Positions 10,083 through 18,536 of a stretch of DNA of 64,000 nucleotides are shown here, in pieces. A program made the position numbers and the translations under genes. A model generated the notes under the pieces. The model was not told the origin of the DNA, made no database searches, and was given only the letters and a program-made list of their open reading frames with translations. Numbering within the stretch: position 1 is the first letter of the stretch; every line of letters begins with the position of its first letter. The stretch is from Paroceanicella profunda (GTDB lineage: Bacteria; Pseudomonadota; Alphaproteobacteria; Rhodobacterales; Rhodobacteraceae), in contig NZ_CP040820.1 in assembly GCF_005887635.2 (NCBI RefSeq), positions 124,001 to 188,000 on the forward strand, given 5' to 3'.

Positions 10083-10646
10083 TCATCCCTCCGGCTCCGC
10101 GAACAGCCGGGAGACCAGCCGGAGCCCCTGTTCGGCGCTCGGGGTTTCCCAGAACAGGATGCGGTACATGATCGGCCCGACGACGGTGTCGATCACCCGG
10201 TCGGTGTCCGGGAAGGGCTCGCCGCGGGCCGCGGCCCGGGCGCCGATCTCCTCGATCTGGGAGCGGGTGTAGAAACAGCAGCGCGTGGCGTTCCCGGTGC
10301 AGGACTGGCTGGCGATGACGTCGCGGATCATCGCGCGGCCGGGCTCGGAGGCCATCTCCTCCAGGTATTGCTCGGCCCAGGCCTCGAGGTCGCCGCGCGC
10401 GGTGCCGGTGTCGGCGGGCGGGGTGTCGGGGCGGAAACGCTCCACGGCCACGTCGGCCAGAAGCTCCTGCAGGTCGCCCCAGCGGCGGTAGATCGTGGAG
10501 GGGGTGACCCCGGCCTCCGCCGCGATCATCGGAATGGTGACGGCGGCGCGGTTCTCCGAAGCCAGCAGCCGGGTCACGGCGGCATGAACTGAGGCCTGCA
10601 CGCGCGCGCTGCGCCCTCCGGGCCGTATGGTGCCTCGCAACTCCAT
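10083..10646 (-). CDS. TetR-family repressor
   Basis: A 187-residue regulator. The N-terminal helix-turn-helix is AAVTIPMIAAEAGVTPSTIY with RRWGDLQELL, near residues 33-60, and the remaining helical domain is of the TetR_C type (LEAWAEQYLEEMASEPGRAM). It has the unusual Cys cluster SCTGNATRCCF near residue 125. It is divergent from an MFS exporter with 109 AT-richer bases between the two starts, which hold an almost perfect 23-bp palindrome. It is most likely the local repressor of that exporter, released by a transported compound. Confidence 0.9.
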   Translation of the reverse strand: MELRGTIRPGGRSARVQASVHAAVTRLLASENRAAVTIPMIAAEAGVTPSTIYRRWGDLQELLADVAVERFRPDTPPADTGTARGDLEAWAEQYLEEMASEPGRAMIRDVIASQSCTGNATRCCFYTRSQIEEIGARAAARGEPFPDTDRVIDTVVGPIMYRILFWETPSAEQGLRLVSRLFAEPEG

Positions 10647-10687
10647 GAAAACGCTCCGCTTCCCCGTTTCCGTCTTATCTTGTCCTG

Positions 10688-10710
10688 CAAAAGCAAATAA
10701 TTTGCCTTTG
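10688..10710. promoter_or_regulatory. Candidate TetR operator, 23-bp palindrome
   Basis: CAAAAGCAAAT, a central A, and ATTTGCCTTTG match on 10 of 11 positions per arm; the core GCAAAT-A-ATTTGC (10693-10705) is perfect. It sits between the divergent TetR and MFS genes, the expected place for the TetR dimer to act on both promoters. Confidence 0.55.
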
Positions 10711-10737
10711 TGAGCATCATCGGCTACACCGGTAAAT

Positions 10738-10750
10738 GCAATGATTTTGC
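10738..10750. promoter_or_regulatory. Possible second, weaker TetR operator
   Basis: GCAATG-A-TTTTGC has the same spacing and outer bases as the core palindrome 45 bases away, centre to centre (GCAAnn-A-nnTTGC in both). It lies just before the MFS start codon, where binding would block transcription or translation. The match is short, so it may be chance. Confidence 0.25.
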
Positions 10751-10755
10751 TTTAG

Positions 10756-12003
10756 ATGGAACACTCCGACATGTCCAGCCTTCAGGCCTCCACCACCGGT
10801 CAGCCGGCCGCATCCGACATGCCGCCGGGCCAGCGCGGCACGATCGCCTTCCATGCCGGCACCCTGTTCACCTTCTACGCGGCCTCCGCCGCGCCGACGC
10901 CGCTCTATCGGCTCTACCAGGAGCTCTGGGGCCTCTCGCCCATGCTGGTGACGCTGGTCTTCGCGGTCTATGCCTTCAGCCTGCTCGCCGCGCTGCTGGT
11001 GGTCGGGTCGATCTCCGACCACGTGGGCCGCCGGCCGGCCATCGCGGTGGCGCTGATGCTGCAGGTCGGCGCCATGGCGCTCTTCGCGGTGGCGCAGGAT
11101 GTGACGCTGCTGCTGGCCGCGCGCATCGCGCAGGGGCTGGCCACCGGCGCCGCGGCCAGTGCCATCGGCGCGGCGCTGGTGGACGTGAGCCGCACGCGCG
11201 GGCCGCTGATCAACGCGCTGTCGCCGATGCTGGGCATGGCCACGGGCGCCCTCGTCGCGGGGATTCTGGTGAGCTGGGCGCCGGCGCCGCTGCGGCTGGT
11301 CTACCTGGTGTTGCTGGCGCTGAACGTGGTGCAGCTCGCGCTGCTGCTCACCCGGGTGCCGGAGACCATGGCCCGCCGCCCCGGGGCGCTGAACGCGCTC
11401 TGGCCGCGGCTGCGGGTGCCCGCCGGGCTGGGGCGGCAGCTGCTGGGCGTCTCGCCGGTGAACGTGGCGGTGTGGAGCCTGGGCGGCATCTTCCTGTCCA
11501 TCATCCCCACGCTGGTGAGCCGGGTGACCGGCATCACCTCGCCGATGCTGGGCGCGGGCGTGGTGTGCCTGCTCACCTTCAGCGCGGCAACCTCGGTGTT
11601 CTCCAACCGCGGGCGCCCGCCGATGAAGGTGCTGGCCTTCGGGGTGGGCTGCCTGTTGCCGGGGCTGCTGATCCTGGTGCTGGCGGTGCGCACCGGCAGC
11701 GTGCCCTTGCTGCTGCTGGCCCCGGTGATCGGCGGGCTCGGCTTCGGGGCGATCTTCCAGGGCAGCCTGAACACGCTGCTGCCGCTGGTCGGCCCGCAGG
11801 ACCGGGCGGAGCTGCTGTCGATCTTCTACGTGGAATGCTACCTGTCGATGAGCGTGCCGGCCATCGCCGCCGGCGCCCTGGCCAGCCGCATCGGCATCGT
11901 CGCGACGGTGGAGATCTTCGCGCTCGTCTCCGGGGTGATGGCGGGCGGCGGCTTCCTCGCCCTGTGGCTCGGGGCGCGGCGGCGACAGCGCTGCCCCGGC
12001 TGA
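10756..12003 (+). CDS. MFS transporter, drug or metabolite exporter type
   Basis: A 415-residue membrane protein with 12 predicted helices. The loop between helices 2 and 3 carries the MFS signature GSISDHVGRRPAIAVAL, and AARIAQGLATGAAASAIGAA follows. Two starts are possible, at 10756 and 10771 (MSSLQAS); neither has a strong ribosome-binding site. It is under the divergent TetR regulator and its operator candidates. The combination is typical for efflux, but substrate and direction are not shown by the sequence. Confidence 0.9.
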   Translation: MEHSDMSSLQASTTGQPAASDMPPGQRGTIAFHAGTLFTFYAASAAPTPLYRLYQELWGLSPMLVTLVFAVYAFSLLAALLVVGSISDHVGRRPAIAVALMLQVGAMALFAVAQDVTLLLAARIAQGLATGAAASAIGAALVDVSRTRGPLINALSPMLGMATGALVAGILVSWAPAPLRLVYLVLLALNVVQLALLLTRVPETMARRPGALNALWPRLRVPAGLGRQLLGVSPVNVAVWSLGGIFLSIIPTLVSRVTGITSPMLGAGVVCLLTFSAATSVFSNRGRPPMKVLAFGVGCLLPGLLILVLAVRTGSVPLLLLAPVIGGLGFGAIFQGSLNTLLPLVGPQDRAELLSIFYVECYLSMSVPAIAAGALASRIGIVATVEIFALVSGVMAGGGFLALWLGARRRQRCPG

Positions 12004-12118
12004 GGGCTGTGCGCGGGGCCGGGGCGCGCGGCGTCCGGCGGGCCCGGAGGCGCGCGCCGGGGGCTGTCATCGGGCCGGGCCGATCGCCTGCCGGCCGCCT
12101 CGCGAAGAGGCCGTGCCC

Positions 12119-13963
12119 TCAGCCCCGGGGGCAGCGCCAGAGCGAGACGGCGACCTCCGCCATCCGGCCGCGGATCGCGACCACCCGGCGCGCGTCGGGT
12201 TCGGGCAGGCCGGCGAGCACCTCCGGCCCCGCGCCGCACACCAGGTCGGCGGAGGCCGCGATGACCGCCCCGTCGGCCTTGGCCACCTCCATCAGCCGCG
12301 AGGCGAGGTTCACGCTGTCGCCCGTCACGGTGACATGCTGGTGCGTCTCATGCCCCAGGCGCGAGACCACCACCGGCCCGCGGTGCACGCCGATCCGCAG
12401 GTCGGGCGAGATGCCGGGCAGCCCGGGCAGGGCCAGCCCGCGCACCGCCGGCACCATGGCGAACGCGGCGCGCAGGGCGTGGGCGGCATCCTCCGGCGCC
12501 GGTTCGGGCAGGCCGAACACCACCATCGCCCCGTCGCCCATGTAGGTCAGCACCAGGCCCTGCTGGGCGTCGACCACCCGGTTGATGCAGCCGTGGAACT
12601 CCTTCAGGAACTCCCGTGTCGCCGCCGGCCCGAGGATCTCGCTGAGCCGGGTGAACCCCGAGAGGTCGACGAACATCACCGCGGCGGTGATCGCCACCGG
12701 CTCGGAGAGGAAATCCGGATCGGTGGCGATGCGGGCGGCGAGCAGCGGCGGCTGGAAGTGGCTCAGCGCCTCCACCGCGCGTCCGCTGGCCCGGGCCGAC
12801 TGCCGTTCCAGCAGGTGGCGGGCCGAGGCGACCAGCGCCACCGGCGGCAGGCAGGCGGCCAGCGGCAGCGCGGCGCTGAACCAGGCGCCGCGCGCATAGG
12901 CCAGCGTGCCCGCGCCCAGCCAGAGCGCCAGCGCCCCCAGCACCAGCGGCACCCCGTAGGAGAGCGGCATCAGCGCCACCGCCATCACCCCGCCGAGCGC
13001 GAGCAGGGCGGAGACCGCGACATCGGCGCGCCGGATCTGCGCGCTGCGGGTGAGGCCCTCGCCCGAGAGCAGGGTGGACATGCCGGAGGCCAGCACCTCC
13101 ACGCCCGGGGTGACCGGGTCGAACGGGGTGGAGAAGCGGTCGCCCACCGCGGTGGCGGTGTAGCCCAGCACCACCAGCTTTCCTTCCAGCCCGGCCGCGT
13201 TCGCCGGCATGTCCAGCAGGCTGCGGGCGGAGACGGTGCGGATGGTGCCCGCCGGCCCGGGCGCGCGCAGCGGCAGGTGGTAACCGATGTCCACCGGCCG
13301 GTGCCGCGCGCCGAGGCGGATCTCGCCGGTGCCGATCTCCGGGGTCGTCCCGGTCCAGAGGGCCGCGGCCTTCAGCACGAAGGAGGCCTCGATGCCCCGC
13401 TCGCTGCGGTAGAGCAGCGGCACGTGGCGCGGGGTGCCGGAGGCGTCGGTGACGATGTTCACCAGGCCGGAGGCGGCCACTGCGGCAAAGCGCTGCAGCG
13501 GGCGCAGCGTGCCCTCGGTGACCGGAAGCCCGCCGCGCCCCGCCGCCTCCGGCCGGAAGCGCCCGGCTGCGGCCAGCACGCTGGGCACCCGGCCAAGCGC
13601 CTCGGCGAGCTGCGCATCGGTGATCGGGAATCCGGTCTCGACTAGCAGCACGTCGATGGCCAGCGCCCGGGCGCCGTCATCCGCGATGCGGTTCACGATC
13701 TCGGCCAGCCGGGTGCGGGGCAGGGGGTAGGTGCCGCCGTCCCCGGCCAGCGTGGCGTCGTCGATGGCCACGATCACCACCTCCGGCGGCGGCGTCACGG
13801 GGCCGGCCACCAGCAGGCGCAGGTCGGTGAGCGTGGCCTCCGGCCAGTCCAGCGCGCCGCGCCAGCCCTCCAGGTGGGGCCGTGCCAACAGCGTGACCCA
13901 GAGGGCCGCGAGCACCGCCCCCGCGAGGGCGATGGCCAGGGGCGCCCGCGCCGCGCGCCTCAC
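12119..13963 (-). CDS. Membrane CHASE2-domain class III nucleotide cyclase
   Basis: A 614-residue sensor. One helix near residues 8-27 leads into a periplasmic CHASE2 domain (about 35-305), then three membrane helices (about 312-382) and a class III cyclase domain (about 425-600). The metal Asp residues are D433 (MFVDLSGFT) and D477 (YMGDGAMVVFG), and N552 and R556 (TGDSVNLASRL) serve the transition state. The two residues that usually pick adenine, Lys and Asp, are T473 and H543 here, so the product is likely but not certainly cAMP. The GTG start overlaps the FecR-protein stop (GTGA). It is the last gene of a crp-fecR-cyclase operon: the cyclase would make the ligand and the Crp protein would read it. 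Confidence 0.9.
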   Translation of the reverse strand: MRRAARAPLAIALAGAVLAALWVTLLARPHLEGWRGALDWPEATLTDLRLLVAGPVTPPPEVVIVAIDDATLAGDGGTYPLPRTRLAEIVNRIADDGARALAIDVLLVETGFPITDAQLAEALGRVPSVLAAAGRFRPEAAGRGGLPVTEGTLRPLQRFAAVAASGLVNIVTDASGTPRHVPLLYRSERGIEASFVLKAAALWTGTTPEIGTGEIRLGARHRPVDIGYHLPLRAPGPAGTIRTVSARSLLDMPANAAGLEGKLVVLGYTATAVGDRFSTPFDPVTPGVEVLASGMSTLLSGEGLTRSAQIRRADVAVSALLALGGVMAVALMPLSYGVPLVLGALALWLGAGTLAYARGAWFSAALPLAACLPPVALVASARHLLERQSARASGRAVEALSHFQPPLLAARIATDPDFLSEPVAITAAVMFVDLSGFTRLSEILGPAATREFLKEFHGCINRVVDAQQGLVLTYMGDGAMVVFGLPEPAPEDAAHALRAAFAMVPAVRGLALPGLPGISPDLRIGVHRGPVVVSRLGHETHQHVTVTGDSVNLASRLMEVAKADGAVIAASADLVCGAGPEVLAGLPEPDARRVVAIRGRMAEVAVSLWRCPRG

Positions 13964-14577
13964 CGGGCGAAGCGCGCCATGAGGCCGCTGACGCGCGCCG
14001 CGCCCCAGGTCTGCACCTCGAGCGGCAGGCCGGGCGCCACGTCCACCCCCTCGCCCGGGCCGAGCAGCACGGTGTCGGAGGGGGTGCCCACATGCGCCAC
14101 CGCCACCCGGCCGGAGCGCACGAAGACGGCGGTGCTCTCCTCCCCCACATCCACCGCCCAGACCGTGCCGCGCACCGAGGCGATGGCATGGGGTGTGCGG
14201 ATCTGGAACGGGTGGTGCGGGCCGGAGCCGTCCTCGACATAAGCGCCGCCGCGCTCCAGGTCGATCTGCGTGACCGGGGCCTCCCCCGCCGGCAGGGCGA
14301 TGCCCAGGGCGGCGGCGGCTTCGGCCTCGAAGACCAGCCCGCCGGGGCACACGAAACCGCGCCGCGGCGGGTCGGGCAGGAGCCGGGTGGTGCAGCCTGC
14401 GCCGGCCCCGGTCTGCGGGCCGGCCTGCGCCCGTGCATCGGCGGGCACCAGCCCGGCCAGCACCAGCCCGGCCAGGGCCACCAGCCCGATCATGCAGCGC
14501 GCCGGCTTCGGCGGGCGGACGTGGCGGCGCGGGATCCTGCGGCAGGTCTGCGCGTATGAGCGACGGGTGGGCGTCAT
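13960..14577 (-). CDS. Secreted FecR-domain protein
   Basis: A 205-residue exported protein. A basic 28-residue start is followed by a hydrophobic stretch (MIGLVALAGLVLAGLVPADARA) and a likely cleavage before QAGPQTG. The mature part has the FecR fold pattern: RTPHAIASVRGTVWAVDVGEESTAVFVRSGRV, then GVDVAPG. Stand-alone FecR domains are thought to sense envelope or periplasmic conditions, and they often sit next to CHASE2 cyclases. Its ATG overlaps the Crp stop, and its stop overlaps the cyclase start, so the three are translated together. An internal start at residue 29 would leave a shorter, normal signal peptide, but the overlap favours the longer form. Confidence 0.85.
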   Translation of the reverse strand: MTPTRRSYAQTCRRIPRRHVRPPKPARCMIGLVALAGLVLAGLVPADARAQAGPQTGAGAGCTTRLLPDPPRRGFVCPGGLVFEAEAAAALGIALPAGEAPVTQIDLERGGAYVEDGSGPHHPFQIRTPHAIASVRGTVWAVDVGEESTAVFVRSGRVAVAHVGTPSDTVLLGPGEGVDVAPGLPLEVQTWGAARVSGLMARFAR

Positions 14578-15251
14578 TTCGACAGCTCCTCGATGCGGGT
14601 CAGGAAATCGGTGTCGTGAACGGTGATCCGCCGCCGCCCGAGGCTGATGTGCCCCTCGGCCTGCCAGCGGCGCAGCTGGCGGTTCACCGTCTCGCGCGTG
14701 GCGCCGGCGAGCAGGGCCAGTTCCTCCTGGGAAATGAGGATCTCGGAACCGTAATCCTCCACCAGCACCGCCATGCGGCGGGCCAGCCGGGCCGGCAGGG
14801 TGAGGAAGCCGCGGTCCTCCATGCGCGCGGAGACGTCTCGCAGCCGGGCGCAGAGCAGCTCGATCACCTGCACCGCAAGCGAGCTGTCCGCCGCCAGCAG
14901 CCGCAGGAAGGTGCTGCGCGGCACGAAGAACAGCTCCGCATCCTCGATCACCACCGCGTCGGCGGTGCGCGCCTGCCCGTCGAGCAGGGCGATCTCGCCG
15001 AAGACGTCACCGCTGCCGAGCATGTTGAGCGTCATGCGCCGGCCGGTCTCGTCGGTCACGGAAATGGCGACCTGCCCGCGCCGGACGAGGTAGAGCCCGT
15101 CGGCGGTATCGCCCTTGAAGAACAGCGTCTCGCCCGCGCGGGGGCGGCGCATGGTGCCGATGGCGGCGATCTTCTCCCGCGCGGCGGGCGAGAGCCCGGC
15201 GAAGAACGGGTTCGCGGCGAGCATCGGCATGAGCCCGGTCGGCTGTGTCAT
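14574..15251 (-). CDS. Crp/Fnr-family regulator, cAMP-binding type
   Basis: A 225-residue regulator. Residues 15-120 are the cyclic-nucleotide domain, with the phosphate-binding cassette GDVFGEIALLDGQARTA keeping the Glu (E86) and Arg (R95) that hold cyclic phosphate. Residues 150-220 form the winged helix, with ISQEELALLAGATRETVNRQL as the recognition unit. No Fnr-type cysteine cluster is present, so it most likely senses a cyclic nucleotide. It has a GGGAGATGG ribosome-binding site and leads the operon with the FecR protein and the cyclase. An inverted repeat 21 bases upstream could be an autoregulatory site. Confidence 0.92.
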   Translation of the reverse strand: MTQPTGLMPMLAANPFFAGLSPAAREKIAAIGTMRRPRAGETLFFKGDTADGLYLVRRGQVAISVTDETGRRMTLNMLGSGDVFGEIALLDGQARTADAVVIEDAELFFVPRSTFLRLLAADSSLAVQVIELLCARLRDVSARMEDRGFLTLPARLARRMAVLVEDYGSEILISQEELALLAGATRETVNRQLRRWQAEGHISLGRRRITVHDTDFLTRIEELSK

Positions 15252-15696
15252 CGTCCATCTCCCGGCTGTGGCGGAGCCCGGTGCTCCGGCGGCGAATGTG
15301 ATGGGCCCGCCCCCGCCCGGTGGCGCGGGACGTGCCGGTGGCTGCCGCAGGAGCCGACGCGCGGCGTACGAAACAGGTGAGCGCGGTGCGCCCGCCGGTG
15401 GCCGGCGGACCGGCCTGCCTGCCCGGCCGGCCGGCGCCGTCCGGCCGATGGCCCGTTCACGCGGGCTGGACGGCGCTCCGGTCTCGGGGCGGACACTGTG
15501 CCCGATCGGCCGGCGGGACTATGCGGTGGATCACACAGCCCCCGGCGAACTGTGCGACATCACTGCCCGCCACGGCAAGGCTCGTGTGTGGGGTGAGGAG
15601 GGTTCCGGTGCGGACCGTCCGGAACCCGATGATGAAATCCGCCCGGAGAGATGGCCCCCCAGGGGCCGCCCGGGCCCCCGCAGGAGGCATGTCGCC
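15252..15696. promoter_or_regulatory. Divergent control region, crp operon and homocysteine methyltransferase
   Basis: No gene is supported here. CGGAGC (15272-15277) and GCTCCG (15283-15288) form a perfect dyad with a 5-base spacer, just before the crp start on the minus strand. A lone TGTGA half-site is at 15297-15301. GGCCCC/GGGGCC at about 15653-15667 is a small hairpin before the methyltransferase. These are candidate regulatory elements without further support. Confidence 0.3.
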
Positions 15697-16659
15697 ATGT
15701 CGAGACCGTTCACCCGTTCCCCCCTGCCGCAGACGCAGGGCGGGCTGTTCCTCACCGATGCCGGGATCGAAACCTGGCTGATCTTCAACCGCGGCGTCCG
15801 GCTGCGCAGCTTCGCGGCCTTCGAGCTGCTGGACAGCGCGTCCGGCCGCGCGGCGCTGCGCGACTACTACCTGCCGTTCCTGGAGCTGGCGCGCAGCTCC
15901 GGCCACGGCTTCGTGCTGGAGACGCCGACCTGGCGGGCGGGCGCGGATTGGGGGGCCGAGCTGGGCTACTCCGCCGCCGCCCTCACCCGGCTGAACCGCG
16001 AGGCGGTGCGCTTCCTCGCCGAGCTCGCGCGCACGGCGGCGCCGGAGGTGCGCGTGGTGCTCTCCGGAAACATCGGCCCGCGCGGCGACGGCTACGACCC
16101 GGGCGCGCCGATGACGGCCGCGGCGGCGGAGGAGGCGCATGCCTTCCAGGTGGGTGTCTTCGCCACCACCGAGGTGGAGATGATCTCCGCCGCCACCATC
16201 ACCAGCAGCGCCGAGGCGATCGGCATCGCCCGCGCCGCCGGCACGGCGGGCCTGCCCTGCGCCATCGGCTTCACGGTGGAGACCGACGGTCGCCTGCCCA
16301 GCGGCGAGGGGCTGATCGCGGCGATCCGCGCCGTGGACGCGGCCTGCCCGGTGCCGCCGGCCTACTACATGATCAACTGCGCGCATCCCGACCATTTCGC
16401 CGGGGTGCTGGCACAGGCGGGAGAGACGGCGCAGCGCATCCGCAGCCTGCGGGCCAATGCCTCGCGGATGAGCCATGCCGAGCTCGACGGTGCCGAGACA
16501 CTCGACGCCGGGGATCGCGAGGAGCTCGCGCAGCTCTACGCCGGCCTGATGCGCCAGCTTCCCGCGCTGAGCGTGGTGGGCGGCTGCTGCGGCACCGACC
16601 ACGGGCATGTGCGCGAGATCGCCCGGGCCTGCGGCGGCATCGCGCACGCGGCGGGCTGA
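15697..16659 (+). CDS. Homocysteine S-methyltransferase family protein
   Basis: A 320-residue TIM-barrel methyltransferase. The zinc ligands of the family are visible: Cys in YYMINCAHPDHF and the Cys pair in VVGGCCGTDHGHVREIA at the C-terminus. Length and motifs fit MmuM-like enzymes that methylate homocysteine from S-methylmethionine or a betaine-type donor. The start follows a perfect AGGAGG at 15682-15687 with 9-base spacing; the frame stays open upstream but without a comparable site. A 9-bp perfect hairpin follows the stop. No transporter for the donor is adjacent, so the donor remains open. Confidence 0.88.
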   Translation: MSRPFTRSPLPQTQGGLFLTDAGIETWLIFNRGVRLRSFAAFELLDSASGRAALRDYYLPFLELARSSGHGFVLETPTWRAGADWGAELGYSAAALTRLNREAVRFLAELARTAAPEVRVVLSGNIGPRGDGYDPGAPMTAAAAEEAHAFQVGVFATTEVEMISAATITSSAEAIGIARAAGTAGLPCAIGFTVETDGRLPSGEGLIAAIRAVDAACPVPPAYYMINCAHPDHFAGVLAQAGETAQRIRSLRANASRMSHAELDGAETLDAGDREELAQLYAGLMRQLPALSVVGGCCGTDHGHVREIARACGGIAHAAG

Positions 16660-16665
16660 CCGGCC

Positions 16666-16697
16666 GGCCCCCCCGCGGCCAAGGCCCCGGGGGGGCC
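16666..16697 (+). terminator. Perfect hairpin after the homocysteine methyltransferase
   Basis: GGCCCCCCC (16666-16674) pairs with GGGGGGGCC (16689-16697) around a 14-base loop that can itself pair GGCC with GGCC. It begins a few bases after the stop codon. There is no T-run. Confidence 0.5.
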
Positions 16698-17172
16698 TGC
16701 CCGCGCCCCCATGACCTTGCCGCCGGCCCCCTGAGGGCCGGCGGACACGGGGCGTTTCCTGCCCCCCGGACCAGAGATCGGAACATCGGCACCCGCTGCC
16801 CTCGGCGCGGGCGCCCTCATCCGCCGCATCCCGGGATGGCCCGGCCGCAGGACGTGCCGGCCGGGGGCGTCGCGCGGCCCCGCGCCGCCCGGGGCGGGCA
16901 TACACCTCCCCCGATCAGCAGGCCGCGTGCCCCTGGTGCCCCCCGGAGAGGCCGTCAGCGGCCTCCGAAGCTTCCGGGGAGGGGATCAGAGCCCCCCCGC
17001 GCGGTTCCCTCAGCGCTGCCGGGGCCCGGAGAGGCGGGGCGGTCGGCCCGCCGGCTGAGCCGTTGAGCCCCTGCTCCGGGCGCGGCATCGGGTGACCTCG
17101 CCCGGCCCTTCGCAGGCGTGGCGTCCGGAGCGTTGCGGGGCGGAGGCCCGGCCGTCTGAACCGGGCCCGGGC
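16698..17172. other. Intergenic stretch without a recognised gene
   Basis: About 470 GC-rich bases between the hairpin after the methyltransferase and the 3' end of the convergent hydratase gene. I see no signature-bearing frame, RNA gene or repeat. Confidence 0.5.
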
Positions 17173-17940
17173 TCAGGCCGGGTAGTCGGCCGACAGGTCG
17201 CCCAGGCCCTCGACGTGGGCGCGCACCGCGGTGCCGGGGCGGATGAAGGGCATGCCGTTGAACGACCCGGTGATGACGATCTGGCCTTCGCGCAGGCCGC
17301 CGCAATGGCTGCCGATGCCGCGCACCAGCGCGCAGAACGTCGCCCAGGCGTCCCCGCCCGGCACTTCGGCGGGGCCGTCGAGCACCGTTTCGTCCCCGAG
17401 GTCCAGCCGGGCGCGGATCGCGTCGAAGTCGAAATCCTGCCAGTCCGCCAGCGGCGTTCCGGTCACCAGCCCGCCGTTGAGCTGGTTGTCCGCGAGGCGC
17501 AGCAGCGGACCGGCCGGCTCATGGTCGGTGAGGCGGGTGTCCACGATCTCCAGCACCGGGATCAGCGCCACGCAGGCGCGGGCCTTCTCCTCCAGCTCCG
17601 GGTCATCCGCCGCGGGCAGCGGCGCGGTCACGAGAAAGCCCAGCTCCAGCTCGATTGCCAGCCGGCCCGAGGCGGTGGGGGCGAGCACGGCCGGCGAGGC
17701 CTGGATCTCCGAGGCGAGGATCGGGGCGATCATCGGCGGCTGGCCCTCCTGCCGGCCGGTCTTGAAGCCGCCGGCGGGGCCGAAGACCGAGAGCACGCGG
17801 GTCTGGACCGCGAGGGCCTCGTCGCGGCTGGCCGGGGAGGCGCCGAAGCTTTCCGGGGCGAGGCGGGTGCCGTCGCGGCGCGCGGCGATGAGCCGGTCGG
17901 CGAGGGCGTCGGGCGAAAGGCGGGCAGTGTCCTGGGTCAC
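17173..17940 (-). CDS. 2-keto-4-pentenoate hydratase / fumarylacetoacetase-fold protein
   Basis: A 255-residue protein matching the MhpD/DmpE hydratase branch of the FAH fold: an N-terminal helical region ([20 protein letters not shown]), the metal-binding strand IELELGFLV with its acidic pair, and the downstream [10 protein letters not shown] with further acidic ligands. The C-terminal [18 protein letters not shown] strand is typical. Such enzymes hydrate 2-hydroxypenta-2,4-dienoates in aromatic ring cleavage or act on related keto acids. The GTG start gives the normal family length; an upstream extension would overlap the queF leader. It is divergent from queF, with no sign of shared function. 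Confidence 0.8.
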   Translation of the reverse strand: MTQDTARLSPDALADRLIAARRDGTRLAPESFGASPASRDEALAVQTRVLSVFGPAGGFKTGRQEGQPPMIAPILASEIQASPAVLAPTASGRLAIELELGFLVTAPLPAADDPELEEKARACVALIPVLEIVDTRLTDHEPAGPLLRLADNQLNGGLVTGTPLADWQDFDFDAIRARLDLGDETVLDGPAEVPGGDAWATFCALVRGIGSHCGGLREGQIVITGSFNGMPFIRPGTAVRAHVEGLGDLSADYPA

Positions 17941-18068
17941 GCGTGGGGTCTCCGTTTCTTGTCTGTTGCCACTGGCGTAGCAGGCGGGGGCCCGTGCCGC
18001 CAGCGGGTTTGACGGCCCCGCCTGCCCGGCATAAGGGAGGGGCGATTGCGCGGCCACAGGAGGCAGAC

Positions 18069-18536
18069 ATGAGCGACAAGGACATCTACGCGGGGCTCAC
18101 CCAGCTCGGCGGCGCCACCGCGCTGCCCGCCAGCCCCGAGGAGGCGGTGCTGGAGCGGGTGCCGAACCCGCAGGCCGGCACCGCCTATTGCGTGCGCTTC
18201 GCCGCACCCGAGTTCACCTCGCTCTGCCCGATCACCGGGCAGCCGGACTTCGCCCATCTGGTGATCGACTACGTGCCAGGCGCCTGGCTGGTGGAGAGCA
18301 AGTCGCTGAAGCTCTACCTCGGGTCCTTCCGCAACCACGGTGCCTTCCACGAGGATTGCACGGTCTCGATCGGCAAGCGGCTGGTGGAGCTGCTGGACCC
18401 GGCCTGGCTGCGCATCGGCGGCTACTGGTATCCGCGCGGCGGCATCCCCATCGACGTGTTCTGGCAGACCGCCGCGCCACCCGAGGGGGTCTGGATCCCC
18501 GTGCAGGGCGTGCCGCCCTACCGCGGGCGCGGCTGA
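18069..18536 (+). CDS. queF: NADPH-dependent 7-cyano-7-deazaguanine reductase QueF (type I)
   Basis: A 155-residue enzyme that reduces preQ0 to preQ1 in queuosine biosynthesis. The catalytic Cys is C53 in [15 protein letters not shown], with Asp D60. The family NADPH-binding segment [21 protein letters not shown] follows, with H94 and E95. Length and residue spacing equal those of single-domain unimodular QueF, such as that of B. subtilis. The start has a perfect AGGAGG six bases upstream. The 128-base leader does not show a preQ1 riboswitch. No other queuosine gene is nearby. Confidence 0.93.
   Translation: MSDKDIYAGLTQLGGATALPASPEEAVLERVPNPQAGTAYCVRFAAPEFTSLCPITGQPDFAHLVIDYVPGAWLVESKSLKLYLGSFRNHGAFHEDCTVSIGKRLVELLDPAWLRIGGYWYPRGGIPIDVFWQTAAPPEGVWIPVQGVPPYRGRG

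Noticed and set aside
15519..15535. Classical CRP site (TGTGA-N6-TCACA) before the methyltransferase
   Set aside because: Only the TCACA half is exact; the other half reads TATGC at the right spacing, so the match is weak.
15600..15696. SAM or SAH riboswitch before the homocysteine methyltransferase
   Set aside because: None of the conserved blocks of these aptamers could be found; only a small GGCCCC/GGGGCC hairpin is there.
15115..15696. N-terminal extension of the homocysteine methyltransferase
   Set aside because: The frame is open but low in complexity and without family similarity, while the ATG at 15697 has a perfect AGGAGG and gives the family length.
17941..18068. preQ1 riboswitch before queF
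   Set aside because: No preQ1-I type hairpin and A-rich tail, or other known preQ1 aptamer, can be seen in the leader.
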